NCBI RefSeq assembly: GCF_002116635.1
Contig: NZ_LQPW01000171.1
Span: forward strand, 39,007 to 103,006
Direction of reading: 5' to 3'
Length of the DNA stretch: 64,000 bases
Source: Mycobacterium szulgai
GTDB taxonomy: Bacteria > Actinomycetota > Actinomycetes > Mycobacteriales > Mycobacteriaceae
Shown: positions 16,344 through 24,131 of the stretch, in pieces
Layout of the letters: every line of letters starts with the position of its first letter
How positions within the stretch are numbered: the stretch's first letter is position 1
Made by a program: the position numbers and the translations under genes
Notes under the pieces: model-generated
Database searches by the model: none
The model's input: the letters and a program-made list of their open reading frames with translations, nothing else
Told to the model about the DNA's origin: nothing

Positions 16344-16387
16344 AAAACCCGCACACCATCGTCAAGGTAGCGATGATGTGCGGGTTT
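16344..16387 (-). terminator. terminator-like hairpin between leader peptide and OsmC operon
   Basis: AAAACCCGCACACCATCG and CGATGATGTGCGGGTTT form an arm of about 17 pairs with one mismatch around a nine-base loop. Read leftward it ends GCGGGTTTTCG, a short U-tract after a strong stem; read rightward it ends GGGTTTGT. It lies between a possible 25-codon ORF and the OsmC-cynS operon, so it could end the upstream transcript or attenuate the operon. Confidence 0.55.
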
Positions 16388-16419
16388 GTATTCAGTGCGG
16401 CGCTAATTTGGCTCAGCGC

Positions 16420-16497
16420 TCATTCAGCGTCCTCAGCACGGAAAAATGCATTTGAGCACGTGGTCTCGGTCTCGCAGAACAGAAGTTCGTGGGACAA
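16420..16497 (-). CDS. possible 25-codon leader peptide
   Basis: A perfect AGGAGG at 16507-16512 (minus strand) stands nine bases before TTG 16497. The frame reads LSHELLFCETETTCSNAFFR then AEDAE and a TGA at 16420. It contains two cysteines and four threonines. It is followed after about 35 bp by the terminator-like hairpin and then the OsmC-cynS operon. The other frame through this stretch would place its GTG directly on the Shine-Dalgarno sequence and is less likely. Translation is unproven; a small regulatory RNA is an alternative. Confidence 0.35.
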   Translation of the reverse strand: MSHELLFCETETTCSNAFFRAEDAE

Positions 16498-16656
16498 GGG
16501 GGGTCACCTCCTTCGCGGACTGGGTTGCGATCAGCGAGATTCGATTTGCCACGAATCCGCGGTGCCCCATCCTGCGCTCATTTGAATGAATCGACTGTCC
16601 CCCGAACAGTGAACGGCGGGTTGAAATCCGGATCCCGCGGCGATATGACCCGTTGT

Positions 16657-16674
16657 GTCCCCATTTCAGGGGAC
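16657..16674 (-). terminator. short hairpin downstream of DUF3097 gene
   Basis: GTCCCC-ATTTCA-GGGGAC, 22 bp beyond the stop of the leftward DUF3097 gene. The stem is six pairs and no U-tract follows, so it is at best a weak terminator or an RNA 3'-end structure. Confidence 0.35.
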
Positions 16675-16695
16675 GCACCCGTCGACGGGCGCTGG

Positions 16696-17532
16696 TCAGG
16701 CCGCCGGCGCGGTGACGAAGTCGATGAGTTCTTCGACCCGGCTGATCAACTCCGGTTCCAAGTCATTCCAGTCGCGCACCGTCGAGCGGATGCGCCGCCA
16801 CGCCTGGGCGATGTCGGACTGGTCGGCATGCGGCCACCCAAGCGCATCGCATATCCCGTGTTTCCACTCGATGTGGCGCGGCACAGTGGGCCAGGCGGTC
16901 AGACCGAGGCGCTGTGGCTTGACGGCCTGCCAGATGTCGACGTAGGGGTGACCGACAACCAAAGTGTCCGAGCCACCCGGGCCCTGGCGGACTGCGTCGG
17001 CGATGCGCGATTCCTTGGAACCCGCGACGAGGTGATCGACCAGCACACCGAGACGACACTGGGGACCCGGACGAAATTGCGCCACGATGCCCGCCAAGTC
17101 GTCTACGCCGCCGAGATGTTCGACCACGACGCCCTCGATGCGCAGGTCTTCCCCCCAGACCTGGGCGATGAGTTCGGCGTCGTGACGGCCTTCGACGTAG
17201 ATCCGGCTGGCGCGCGCAACCCGGGCGCGCACGCCCGGCACCGCAACCGACCCCGACGCCGTTCGCGTTGCGGGTGCGGGGGCGCGCCGGCGCGGTGCGG
17301 TGAGGATCACCGGCTTGCCGTCGAGCAAATACCCAGGGCCAAGCGGGAATCCGCGGGTTCGGCCGTGCCGGTCTTCGAGATCGATACGGCCGTATTCGAC
17401 TCGGACCACTGCACCGACGTATCCGGTCTGGGCGTCTTCGACGACCATCCCGATCTCGACCGGATGCTCGACCGAGCGGGGTTTGCGCCGCGTTCCGCCG
17501 GCGAGCACATCGGTCCCATAGCGATCGTCCAC
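16696..17532 (-). CDS. DUF3097 family protein
   Basis: 278 residues. The N-terminus (DDRYGTDVLAGGTRRKPRSVEHPVEIGMVVED) is followed by a small beta domain and a proline-rich linker near 80-95. Then RIYVEGRHDAELIAQVWGEDLRIEGVVVEHLGG resembles a Toprim-like segment, followed by VLVDHLVAGSKESRIA and VVGHPYVDIWQAVKP. DUF3097 is widespread in Actinobacteria and function is unknown. It is transcribed alone; 160 bp separate its start from the DUF1023 gene stop region. Confidence 0.8.
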   Translation of the reverse strand: MDDRYGTDVLAGGTRRKPRSVEHPVEIGMVVEDAQTGYVGAVVRVEYGRIDLEDRHGRTRGFPLGPGYLLDGKPVILTAPRRRAPAPATRTASGSVAVPGVRARVARASRIYVEGRHDAELIAQVWGEDLRIEGVVVEHLGGVDDLAGIVAQFRPGPQCRLGVLVDHLVAGSKESRIADAVRQGPGGSDTLVVGHPYVDIWQAVKPQRLGLTAWPTVPRHIEWKHGICDALGWPHADQSDIAQAWRRIRSTVRDWNDLEPELISRVEELIDFVTAPAA

Positions 17533-17609
17533 GCGGGCAGTTTAGAAAGTGACTCCCTGGATAAGGGTGGCGGCGCGCCGTCTTGTTATCGAGAATGGTT
17601 GCGCCGGTG

Positions 17610-19433
17610 TTATTTCGGCACGTATTCGTGATCGCTGCCGACACCACCGCGGCCCGCTTCCGGCTCGATGTCGATACCGCCAAGACCCGGCAACGGAATG
17701 TCGATGTGGGGGACCTCGACCCTGCCGAGCCCGGGAATGTTGACCAGGCTTGGCGTCGTCAGATGCGGCAGGTGCCGGCCTTCGGCGATCAGGTTGTCCT
17801 CGATGAGGCGGCCCGGGTTCCCGCTGACGATCTCGGTCATGCTGCGCAACGATTCGCTACCGACGGTGTAGTAATACGAATGGTCGCTGGGATTCAGACC
17901 GTCGGCGCCAGGAACTTCGGCGTGAAAGCGGATCGACCCGAAGCTGTCTGCCGCCGGGTCAGAACCCAGTCCTGCCGAGGCACCCACCAGGTTGCCGAGC
18001 TCGTCGTTGAGATAGTTCTGCAGTGTCGAGCCCAGCTCGGGCACCCAGCTGATGGGATCGGTGGAGGCTGCACCCACGTAGACGTGTCCGCCTTCGGAAA
18101 GGTGGAAATCGGCTGCGCTGCGGGCCAGATCGGTTCCAGGGCAGCCCAGCAAGATCGCGTTGCTGGCGTGCATGCCGCTGTTGGCGAATGCGTCAGCCAC
18201 CGTGGTGGATCCGTACGAGTGCCCGATCACGGTGATGTTGGCCGGACCGTTGTGGGTAACTGTCAAACCGTTGACATCTGCGGCCAATAGGTTGCCGCCC
18301 TGGCGCGCCAACGTCGTGTTGCCGATGTCGGGGTCGCCAAAGCTGTCCGGTGTTTCATAGCCCATCCAGGCGATCACCGACATGCTGTCCGGGTCAGCCA
18401 GTCGGGATTGGTCGTAGAGCACGGCGGCGTCGTTGCGCCCTCCGGCCAGCCAACCGGCCTTCACACTGCTACCGGTACCTGGCACGATCACCGCCGTGTT
18501 GCGGGCCCAGTCGGGGTTGCCGATGGCGATGGCGGCCTTGCCGCTGCCCTGAAATGCCAGGGGATCATAGGCCCACAACATGACCGGCCGATCGCCGTTG
18601 TTCTGGCCGTCCGCGGTCCAGGTACGGTCGTGTTCCAGACCGTTCCTGGTTTGAATCGCGTTGGTGTATCTGGTGATATCGTCTCCGGTCAACCCGTACT
18701 TGCCCGGGTCACCGACGAGGGCGCTGGGGTCGACACCGTGGAGCTTGGCCAGGTCCTGCACCCGGTGCAGGTCGTCGTTGAGCACCGCACGGTTGACCGG
18801 ATCGCGCACGGCCGCCGGAATACCGTTCAGATTCCCCAGCTTTTGCGGGTGCGCAGCGATGAGCCGTTCCTTGTCCTCCTGAGTTAACGAGTTCCACCAG
18901 TGTTCGACGTCTTGGGCACTTGCGCCGTCCGGCGGCAGTTGCGGCATCTCCAGGCGCGCCGTCTTGCCCTGGCCGGCAGTGAGCGGAAAGTCATCGGAGA
19001 TGGCGTTGAGTTGCTGTGCGGCCCGGGCGAATTCGTGCATGGCATCGCGGATCACGCCACCGGCCTCGCCCAGTCTGATCTGGCCGGCGGCCAGCAGTGC
19101 CTGTTGACCCGCGGGTGTATTCGCCAGCCCGCTGAGACTGAACTTGTCGGCCTGCCAGGCCGCAATGACTGCGTCGAGCTGCTTGCGCGCGTGGGTAAGG
19201 GTCTGCCCGGCAGCGGTGATGACGGGAAACGCGTTTACCTGCTGGGTGTACAGGCGCTTGCGCTGGCCGTCCAGGTCGGCGCTGCTGATCTGGGCCGCGT
19301 CGGACAGATCGCCGGTCCATGGGGGCCAGGGCGGCGGCTCTGCCGGCAGATTAGGGACGCGCGGAGCCACCGGATCACCGGATCCCAGCAAAGCTTTCAA
19401 CGCCGCCAGAGCGGCATCGATGGAAGTCCCCAC
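17610..19433 (-). CDS. DUF1023 alpha/beta hydrolase with type VII effector-like N-terminus
   Basis: 607 residues. The N-terminal 150 residues are helical (SIDAALAALKALLGSGDPV, SSADLDGQRKRLYTQQ, HARKQLDAVIAAWQADKFSL, TPAGQQALLAAGQIRLGEAG) and clearly related to the N-terminus of the candidate effector at 40288-41373. The hydrolase part runs from about 290 to 540: NTAVIVPGTGSSVKAG, then the nucleophile elbow ITVIGHSYGSTTVADAF at about 403, and a C-terminal DHSYYYT histidine. The family is DUF1023, found in mycobacterial secreted or cell-surface proteins. No signal peptide is present, consistent with type VII export together with the divergent EspC-like protein, but that is inference. Confidence 0.8.
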   Translation of the reverse strand: MGTSIDAALAALKALLGSGDPVAPRVPNLPAEPPPWPPWTGDLSDAAQISSADLDGQRKRLYTQQVNAFPVITAAGQTLTHARKQLDAVIAAWQADKFSLSGLANTPAGQQALLAAGQIRLGEAGGVIRDAMHEFARAAQQLNAISDDFPLTAGQGKTARLEMPQLPPDGASAQDVEHWWNSLTQEDKERLIAAHPQKLGNLNGIPAAVRDPVNRAVLNDDLHRVQDLAKLHGVDPSALVGDPGKYGLTGDDITRYTNAIQTRNGLEHDRTWTADGQNNGDRPVMLWAYDPLAFQGSGKAAIAIGNPDWARNTAVIVPGTGSSVKAGWLAGGRNDAAVLYDQSRLADPDSMSVIAWMGYETPDSFGDPDIGNTTLARQGGNLLAADVNGLTVTHNGPANITVIGHSYGSTTVADAFANSGMHASNAILLGCPGTDLARSAADFHLSEGGHVYVGAASTDPISWVPELGSTLQNYLNDELGNLVGASAGLGSDPAADSFGSIRFHAEVPGADGLNPSDHSYYYTVGSESLRSMTEIVSGNPGRLIEDNLIAEGRHLPHLTTPSLVNIPGLGRVEVPHIDIPLPGLGGIDIEPEAGRGGVGSDHEYVPK

Positions 19434-19522
19434 TTTGCCAACCTAACCAAGCCCCGCAGCAGCGACAAGGCAGGTAATGTTGGGGAAGCGTTTATGGTGC
19501 GAATCAGGGGGCGCGAAGGCAT

Positions 19523-19825
19523 ATGACGCAAGCAATGTCCATGGACCCGGCCAAAGTGACGGCCTTCGGCGATGCAAATGACAGCCTCGCGGCCGAGGTG
19601 ATGACAGCATGCGAACCCGATCCGGCACTGGTGGCCTCGATCCCGGCGTACGGGGCGGCCGGCGCGGTCTTCAGCGTTGCCCTCAGCCAGTACCTGGCAA
19701 AGCTGCAGATGAGCGGTGAGCAACTCGCGCAGCGCTACCACACCCATGCAGCAGCGATCCGCGTGGCGGCCCAGGCGGTCGTTACCACCGACCTCAACAA
19801 CGCCCAACGCGTCCCCCACCGGTAG
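19523..19825 (+). CDS. EspC-like (DUF2580) small type VII protein
   Basis: 100 residues (MTQAMSMDPAKVTAFGDAND...), mainly two helices separated by a turn near ACEPDPALVASIPAYGAAGA, with a second helix ending EQLAQRYHTHAAAIRVAAQA. This pattern matches the EspC-like/DUF2580 family of ESX-secreted partners. It is divergent from the DUF1023 hydrolase with 89 bp between starts; the same kind of small protein sits directly upstream of the related effector at 40288. No WXG tryptophan is present. Confidence 0.65.
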   Translation: MTQAMSMDPAKVTAFGDANDSLAAEVMTACEPDPALVASIPAYGAAGAVFSVALSQYLAKLQMSGEQLAQRYHTHAAAIRVAAQAVVTTDLNNAQRVPHR

Positions 19826-19957
19826 TCGCTAACGAATCGGCAACAACGGGCTGCTCACTGTGTGGCGCTGCCCTCCCGGTGCTCGCGCCGCTGTTAGGTT
19901 GCTTGCCTGCGCCAGAACCCCAGCCGATACTTGGCGCTCCGTTAGCGAGGTGGTCCC

Positions 19958-20254
19958 ATGGCTCTGGCCGACTGGGTGTCCAAGATCGTCGCCTACTTTC
20001 GAGCCGGCTACCCCAGCGGCATGCCCCTCACGGGCTATGTGCCCATTGTCGCCCTGTCCCGGCGCCGCTTGGCCGACGCCGAAATCGTCAGTGTCACAGA
20101 GCAACTCATTGCGCAAGGCTGCTGGGTGATAGGCAACGCCGATGTCGGGGTCGCCATCAGCCGGTTGACGCAGGAAATGCCCGCCCTGGACGACATCGAA
20201 CGTGTTCACGATCGCCTCGACACGCTCGGGTGCACACGCGGTCGTCGATGTTAG
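19958..20254 (+). CDS. DUF3349 domain protein
   Basis: 98 residues. WVSKIVAYFRAGYPSGMPLTGYVPIVALSRRRLADAE and the following VTEQLIAQGCWVIGNADVGVAISRLTQEMP match the DUF3349 family (compare M. tuberculosis Rv0543c), a small all-helical mycobacterial fold of unknown function. It stands alone between the EspC-like gene and the arsR operon. Confidence 0.8.
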   Translation: MALADWVSKIVAYFRAGYPSGMPLTGYVPIVALSRRRLADAEIVSVTEQLIAQGCWVIGNADVGVAISRLTQEMPALDDIERVHDRLDTLGCTRGRRC

Positions 20255-20272
20255 GCATTGATCGGGCGCATT

Positions 20273-20290
20273 CGTAAGTCTAGACTTACG
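20273..20290. promoter_or_regulatory. perfect 18-bp palindrome at arsR start
   Basis: CGTAAGTCTAGACTTACG ends four bases before the GTG of the ArsR gene. The position fits a self-repressing operator that blocks the promoter or a near-leaderless start. Confidence 0.7.
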
Positions 20291-20294
20291 GTTC

Positions 20295-20618
20295 GTGCCC
20301 ACTTACCAAGGTACGGGTGCGGCGTGGCAGGCCCTGGCTGACGGGACTCGGCGGGCCATTATGGAACGTTTGGCGCATGGGCCGTTGGCGGTCGGCGAAT
20401 TGGCGCGCGAGCTGCCTGTCAGCCGACCCGCAGTGTCTCAGCATCTGAAGGTGCTCAAGTCCGCGGGGCTCGTCTGCGATCGTTCAGCCGGCACGCGGCG
20501 CGTCTACCAGCTTGACCCGGCGGGCCTTCAGGCATTGCGGGCCGATCTCGACCGGTTCTGGACACAAGCGCTGAGCGCCTACGCACAGATCATCGATACA
20601 GAAGGAGACGGCGCATGA
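20295..20618 (+). CDS. ArsR-family repressor, Rv2034 homologue
   Basis: 107 residues from GTG 20295. The winged helix-turn-helix is complete: AWQALADGTRRAIMERLAHGPLAVGELARELPVSRPAVSQHLKVLKSAGLV, then RRVYQLDPAGL. No metal-binding CxC motif is seen, so it is probably not a metal sensor. Its stop overlaps the SRPBCC start as ATGA and the operon order equals M. tuberculosis Rv2034-Rv2035-Rv2036. The M. tuberculosis Rv2034 protein is reported to repress its own operon; the palindrome at 20273 is the likely operator here. Confidence 0.9.
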   Translation: MPTYQGTGAAWQALADGTRRAIMERLAHGPLAVGELARELPVSRPAVSQHLKVLKSAGLVCDRSAGTRRVYQLDPAGLQALRADLDRFWTQALSAYAQIIDTEGDGA

Positions 20619-21103
20619 CACAACTACAACCCGAAGCAATCCGGCACCACATTGTGGTCAACGCCCCCATCGAACGCGCCTTCGCCGTATTCACAGCTCG
20701 CTTCGGCGATTTCAAGCCTCGCGAACACAATCTGCTCGCAGCGCCGATCGCCGAGACGATATTCGAATGCCACCCCGGGGGGTACATCTACGACCGCGGC
20801 GTGGACGGCAGCGTGTGCCGGTGGGCACGCGTCCTGGTTTATGAACCACCGAGTCGAGTCGTGTTCACCTGGGACATCGGCCCAACCTGGCAACCCGAAA
20901 CCGATCTATCCAAGACCAGTGAAGTCGAAGTCCGCTTCACCGCGGAATCCGCCGACACGACACGCCTCGACCTCGAACACCGCCATCTCCACCGGCACGG
21001 CCCGGGCTGGGAGTCCGTTGCCAAGGGTGTCGACAACCAGGCCGGGTGGCCGCTCTACCTACGCCGCTACGCCGACCTGTTCGGCGCCGAGGTGCGACCA
21101 TGA
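20615..21103 (+). CDS. SRPBCC/AHSA1-like protein, Rv2035 homologue
   Basis: 162 residues. VNAPIERAFAVFTARFGDFKPREHN begins the START/AHSA1 hydrophobic-pocket fold; RWARVLVYEPPSRVVFTWDIGPTWQPE and TEVEVRF-type strands, then WESVAKGVDNQAGWPLYLRRYADLF form the closing helix. The family binds hydrophobic ligands. It is the middle gene of the arsR operon and translationally coupled on both sides. Confidence 0.88.
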   Translation: MTQLQPEAIRHHIVVNAPIERAFAVFTARFGDFKPREHNLLAAPIAETIFECHPGGYIYDRGVDGSVCRWARVLVYEPPSRVVFTWDIGPTWQPETDLSKTSEVEVRFTAESADTTRLDLEHRHLHRHGPGWESVAKGVDNQAGWPLYLRRYADLFGAEVRP

Positions 21104-21738
21104 GCCCGCCAGATTCGACACCGGGAACCACGATGGAGATGGCCCGTACCGAGCGGGCCGAACTCGCGGAATTTCTGTCGACCCTGACTCCGCAGCAGTG
21201 GGAGGCCCCCAGCCTCTGCGCCGGATGGAGTGTCAAAGACGTTGTCGCCCACATGTTCAGCTATGAAGAGCTGGACACCAAAGGGCTGGTCATGCGGTTT
21301 TTGAAAGGACGCGTAGTGCGGGCCAACGAGGTCGGCGTTGCCGAGTTCGCCGGGCTGAGCCCGCAACAGCTGCTTGATTACGTGGATAAGCATCTCCAAC
21401 CCCGCGGCCTCACCGCGGGTTTCGGTGGCACGATCGCATTGGTCGACGGCGTGGTCCACCACCAAGACATCCGGCGCGCGCTCGGCCAGCCTCGCACCAT
21501 CCCCGCCGAACGACTCAAACGCGTTCTCGGGGTGGTACCGGGTAACCCCCGGTTAGGGGCCGGCCGACGCATACGGGGATTGCGACTGCGCGCAACCGAC
21601 ATCGACTGGACACACGGCAAGGGGCCCGAGGTGACCGGCACGGGCGAGGCCCTCCTCATGGCGATGACCGGTAGGCCGGCGGCGATCGACGACCTGTCCG
21701 GTCCCGGAAAGCCAACGCTGGCAAAGCGAATCACGTAG
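21100..21738 (+). CDS. DinB/maleylpyruvate-isomerase-like protein, Rv2036 homologue
   Basis: 212 residues from ATG 21100, overlapping the previous stop as ATGA. The N-terminal mycothiol-dependent maleylpyruvate isomerase/DinB four-helix region shows ERAELAEFLSTLTPQQWEAPSLCAGWSVKDVVAHM, with the histidine that usually contributes to a metal site, and later VDGVVHHQDIRRALGQPR with the second histidine pair. Function in this operon is unknown; a mycothiol-dependent thiol transferase is possible. Its stop is six bases from the stop of the convergent HTH gene, marking the left junction of the ESX region. Confidence 0.85.
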   Translation: MSPPDSTPGTTMEMARTERAELAEFLSTLTPQQWEAPSLCAGWSVKDVVAHMFSYEELDTKGLVMRFLKGRVVRANEVGVAEFAGLSPQQLLDYVDKHLQPRGLTAGFGGTIALVDGVVHHQDIRRALGQPRTIPAERLKRVLGVVPGNPRLGAGRRIRGLRLRATDIDWTHGKGPEVTGTGEALLMAMTGRPAAIDDLSGPGKPTLAKRIT

Positions 21739-21744
21739 CGGACC

Positions 21745-22155
21745 TTACTCCGGCAGGAAATCGCGAGGTGAGACCCCGAACAGCCGGGCAAGCTCCCAGA
21801 CCACGTCGAGCCTGGGCGCCGCCTCGCCGTGGTAGTAGCGGTACATCTGCGTTTGGGAGACCGGCAGGTCCGGCGCCTGTTCTTTGAGCAGCTTCTGCAA
21901 ACGCAGGGGGGTCAACCGGCGCACCCGCGCACTGGCATCGAGCGTGCGAACGTTGGTGGTCGCGGCCAATTCCTGTAAGCGCTGGGCGAAATACGTCGTG
22001 GCCGGATGTGGCGGGTCCACCCGCGACCCGTCGTGCAACCGGTAACGCTCGGCTCCATCAGTCATGGCCGACAACCTCGCTCCCGCATGGTCTTCGGGCT
22101 CCCCTGCATCCCATTCCCCCATCACTTGTGCGGCATCTATTCGCGCCCCCGCCAT
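21745..22155 (-). CDS. EspR-like helix-turn-helix regulator
   Basis: 136 residues. The N-terminal 45 residues are acidic and lack a known motif. From TTYFAQRLQELAATTN onward it resembles the EspR/XRE DNA-binding fold: LTPLRLQKLLKEQ, then VSQTQMYRYYHGEAAPRLDVVWELARLFGVSPRDFL. The start overlaps the last 19 bases of eccE, so it is the final gene of the secretion operon. It is a candidate local regulator, possibly binding the repeats at 32006-32075. The C-terminal dimerisation domain of EspR is not present. Confidence 0.75.
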   Translation of the reverse strand: MAGARIDAAQVMGEWDAGEPEDHAGARLSAMTDGAERYRLHDGSRVDPPHPATTYFAQRLQELAATTNVRTLDASARVRRLTPLRLQKLLKEQAPDLPVSQTQMYRYYHGEAAPRLDVVWELARLFGVSPRDFLPE

Positions 22156-24131
22156 CGAACCCGGCGTTCCGGATTGGCCTGTGTCGTGTCGGACTGCCCG
22201 TCGGCCGGCGCCGCGGGTGGATCCTGCGGCAGCGTGAACTGGCGGCGTGGCCGCTGCGGGCGTGGCTCGGTCTGCTCAGGTTGAGTACCCGACTCGGATC
22301 GTGGGACGCGCGTAACACGTTGTGGCCCAGCAATATTACGCTGTCGCGAAGGCCCGCCGGCAGCGGCCAGCGCCCCGGTCTGCGCGGCTGCCTCCGGTGG
22401 TGCGGGCGTGCGGACCGGCGCCGGTTCAGGAGTTTGCGGTTGCGGTTGGCGGGCCGTGCGGGTCAAGGTGGGCTCGGTGGAAACCGAGCGGCGCGGAATG
22501 GCTTCGGGCTCACCGTGTGCCAGGTAGCGGTCTTCTTCGCGGCTTCGGATAATGCGCACCAGCTCGGGCTCAGCGGATCCGACGCTGATCTGCAAGGCCT
22601 GGCCGTCGACCTCGACCATCGTGACATCGGCGCCACCGACTGCCGGTGCGGCGGGCTCGAGCAGGCGCATCACCGTGCGCGCCGGAACGGTCGTAACCGG
22701 GCGTCCGTCGAAAACGGCGATGTCACAAGCGAATGCGCCCGCGGTGGCATAGAACAACCGTGACGTGTCCCCCACCGCGGCCACCAAGTTGTCCCAGTGC
22801 GGACGCGAATTGGTGTGAATGCCAACGACCGCGCCCGTCACGATCGCCCGCAATACCAGCTGGTGTGCCAGCGCGACGCTGACCTTCGCGTCGATCCGGC
22901 GCCGCTGCGGCTGGCCGCTTTGGTCCCACATCGCCAGGGCAACCATCGTGCCGTCGTCAGATTGGCCCAGGAGTTGCCCCGATGGCCCCACCGGGATACG
23001 GAGTTCACTGGGTTGCGAAACACTGATTGAAGGCAGCGCGACTTCGAGACTGCGGTCGCCGGCCGGAATTGGGGCCATCAGCATCAGTCGTTGCACACCG
23101 GTGGGCAGCGCGAGGTTCGACCCGGCCAGCGGCCGGTAGGCCTTACCGTGGGTCACATATCGCACCACCGACCCAACTTTGACCGTGCCGGTGCCCATGC
23201 CCGACAGCCGAAGCATGACGACCGCATCTTCGGTGCGCCATGACCACCAGCGGTCCAGTTGTTCGGCGCTGAGGGTGGCCGGGTCTCCCACGTAGCTGCT
23301 GATGTAGTTGGGACCGGATTCCACTGTGCCCCAACGTTCCCGGTTGCCCGTGGGCCCGATGGGTTGGAGCAGAATCGCGCCGAGATCGTCGAGTTCGGTT
23401 GCGGACAGCGCATATGCGCGAATCCGTTCCTGCTGCAAGCGCTGCACCACGCGATGGGTGGCCGACACCAAAGCCTTGGGTGCTGCACTACCCGAGGGCC
23501 CGCGGGTGACGATGTCAGCCAGGTTGTCCTTGGCGTCCAGGCGCAGGATGAGCCAGGTACGTCGCTGCCCGACTATCGGTCGCGGACCGACGATTTCGGA
23601 GTACACGGTGCGATAGGCCGATCCCGACGGCACATGGCGTCCCGCCGACACGATGTCGATATCGAGGTTGAGATCGTAGTGGCGCATCAGCGACACCACC
23701 AGACCCAATGGCAGCGCACTGTCGGTGACCGCGCGGCCGCCGGCTTCGTGAGTCAGCGCCGGCGCGGGAACGATCTCCACAGCCGACACCACGCTGTAGC
23801 CGTCCCACCGCACACCGGCACTACCGGCGATGGCATTGACGTCGGTGGCTGTCGGCAATTCGCCGACCAGCGGGCGGTTGCGGCGCCGCCAGAACGCCAG
23901 CACCACCGCGATCCACTCGACCAGCAGCACCCGGCCCCGGATCGGCACGAACAATGCCACGAACGCTGCCAGCGCGATGAGCGCCGACGACCATACGAGT
24001 AGCCCGTCGCCGTGCGGCCCGGTCGTGGTGGGCACCAGGGCGCAGATCACGAGGGTGAACACCAGCGCCGAGGGCAGGCCGAAGCGCAGCCACCCGGTGC
24101 GGTGCGCCTGCACCCGGGCGCGCCGGCTCAT
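22137..24131 (-). CDS. eccE: type VII secretion component EccE
   Basis: 664 residues, longer than the EccE proteins of M. tuberculosis (331-537). Two membrane segments lie near 17-36 (LRFGLPSALVFTLVICALVP) and 46-64, followed by the cytosolic EccE domain (GYSVVSAVEIVPAPALTHEAG; SGSAAPKALVSATHRVVQRLQ). The final 110 residues are a proline/glutamine/arginine-rich tail (PQPQTPEPAPVRTPAPPEA). EccE sits at the edge of the ESX membrane complex and binds MycP/EccD. Its ATG overlaps the mycP stop as ATGA. Confidence 0.88.
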   Translation of the reverse strand: MSRRARVQAHRTGWLRFGLPSALVFTLVICALVPTTTGPHGDGLLVWSSALIALAAFVALFVPIRGRVLLVEWIAVVLAFWRRRNRPLVGELPTATDVNAIAGSAGVRWDGYSVVSAVEIVPAPALTHEAGGRAVTDSALPLGLVVSLMRHYDLNLDIDIVSAGRHVPSGSAYRTVYSEIVGPRPIVGQRRTWLILRLDAKDNLADIVTRGPSGSAAPKALVSATHRVVQRLQQERIRAYALSATELDDLGAILLQPIGPTGNRERWGTVESGPNYISSYVGDPATLSAEQLDRWWSWRTEDAVVMLRLSGMGTGTVKVGSVVRYVTHGKAYRPLAGSNLALPTGVQRLMLMAPIPAGDRSLEVALPSISVSQPSELRIPVGPSGQLLGQSDDGTMVALAMWDQSGQPQRRRIDAKVSVALAHQLVLRAIVTGAVVGIHTNSRPHWDNLVAAVGDTSRLFYATAGAFACDIAVFDGRPVTTVPARTVMRLLEPAAPAVGGADVTMVEVDGQALQISVGSAEPELVRIIRSREEDRYLAHGEPEAIPRRSVSTEPTLTRTARQPQPQTPEPAPVRTPAPPEAAAQTGALAAAGGPSRQRNIAGPQRVTRVPRSESGTQPEQTEPRPQRPRRQFTLPQDPPAAPADGQSDTTQANPERRVRWRGRE

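Larger units (their letters stand above)
16117..16695. other. 579-bp intergenic region upstream of OsmC-cynS operon
   Basis: Apart from the hairpins and possible leader peptide listed separately, no further gene is supported here. A run around 16200-16260 is comparatively AT-rich (TTGATTTACATAAACGAAAC), and could hold the promoter nearest to OsmC. An ACTGT-N7-ACAGT inverted repeat lies at 16594-16610 near the start of the leader transcript. Confidence 0.4.

Noticed and set aside
16433..16678. 81-codon frame on the minus strand in the cyanase operon leader
   Set aside because: No ribosome-binding site at its start and composition unlike a protein; the AGGAGG inside it serves a different frame.
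23259..24002. 247-codon frame on the plus strand
   Set aside because: Antisense of eccE, histidine/arginine-rich nonsense composition.
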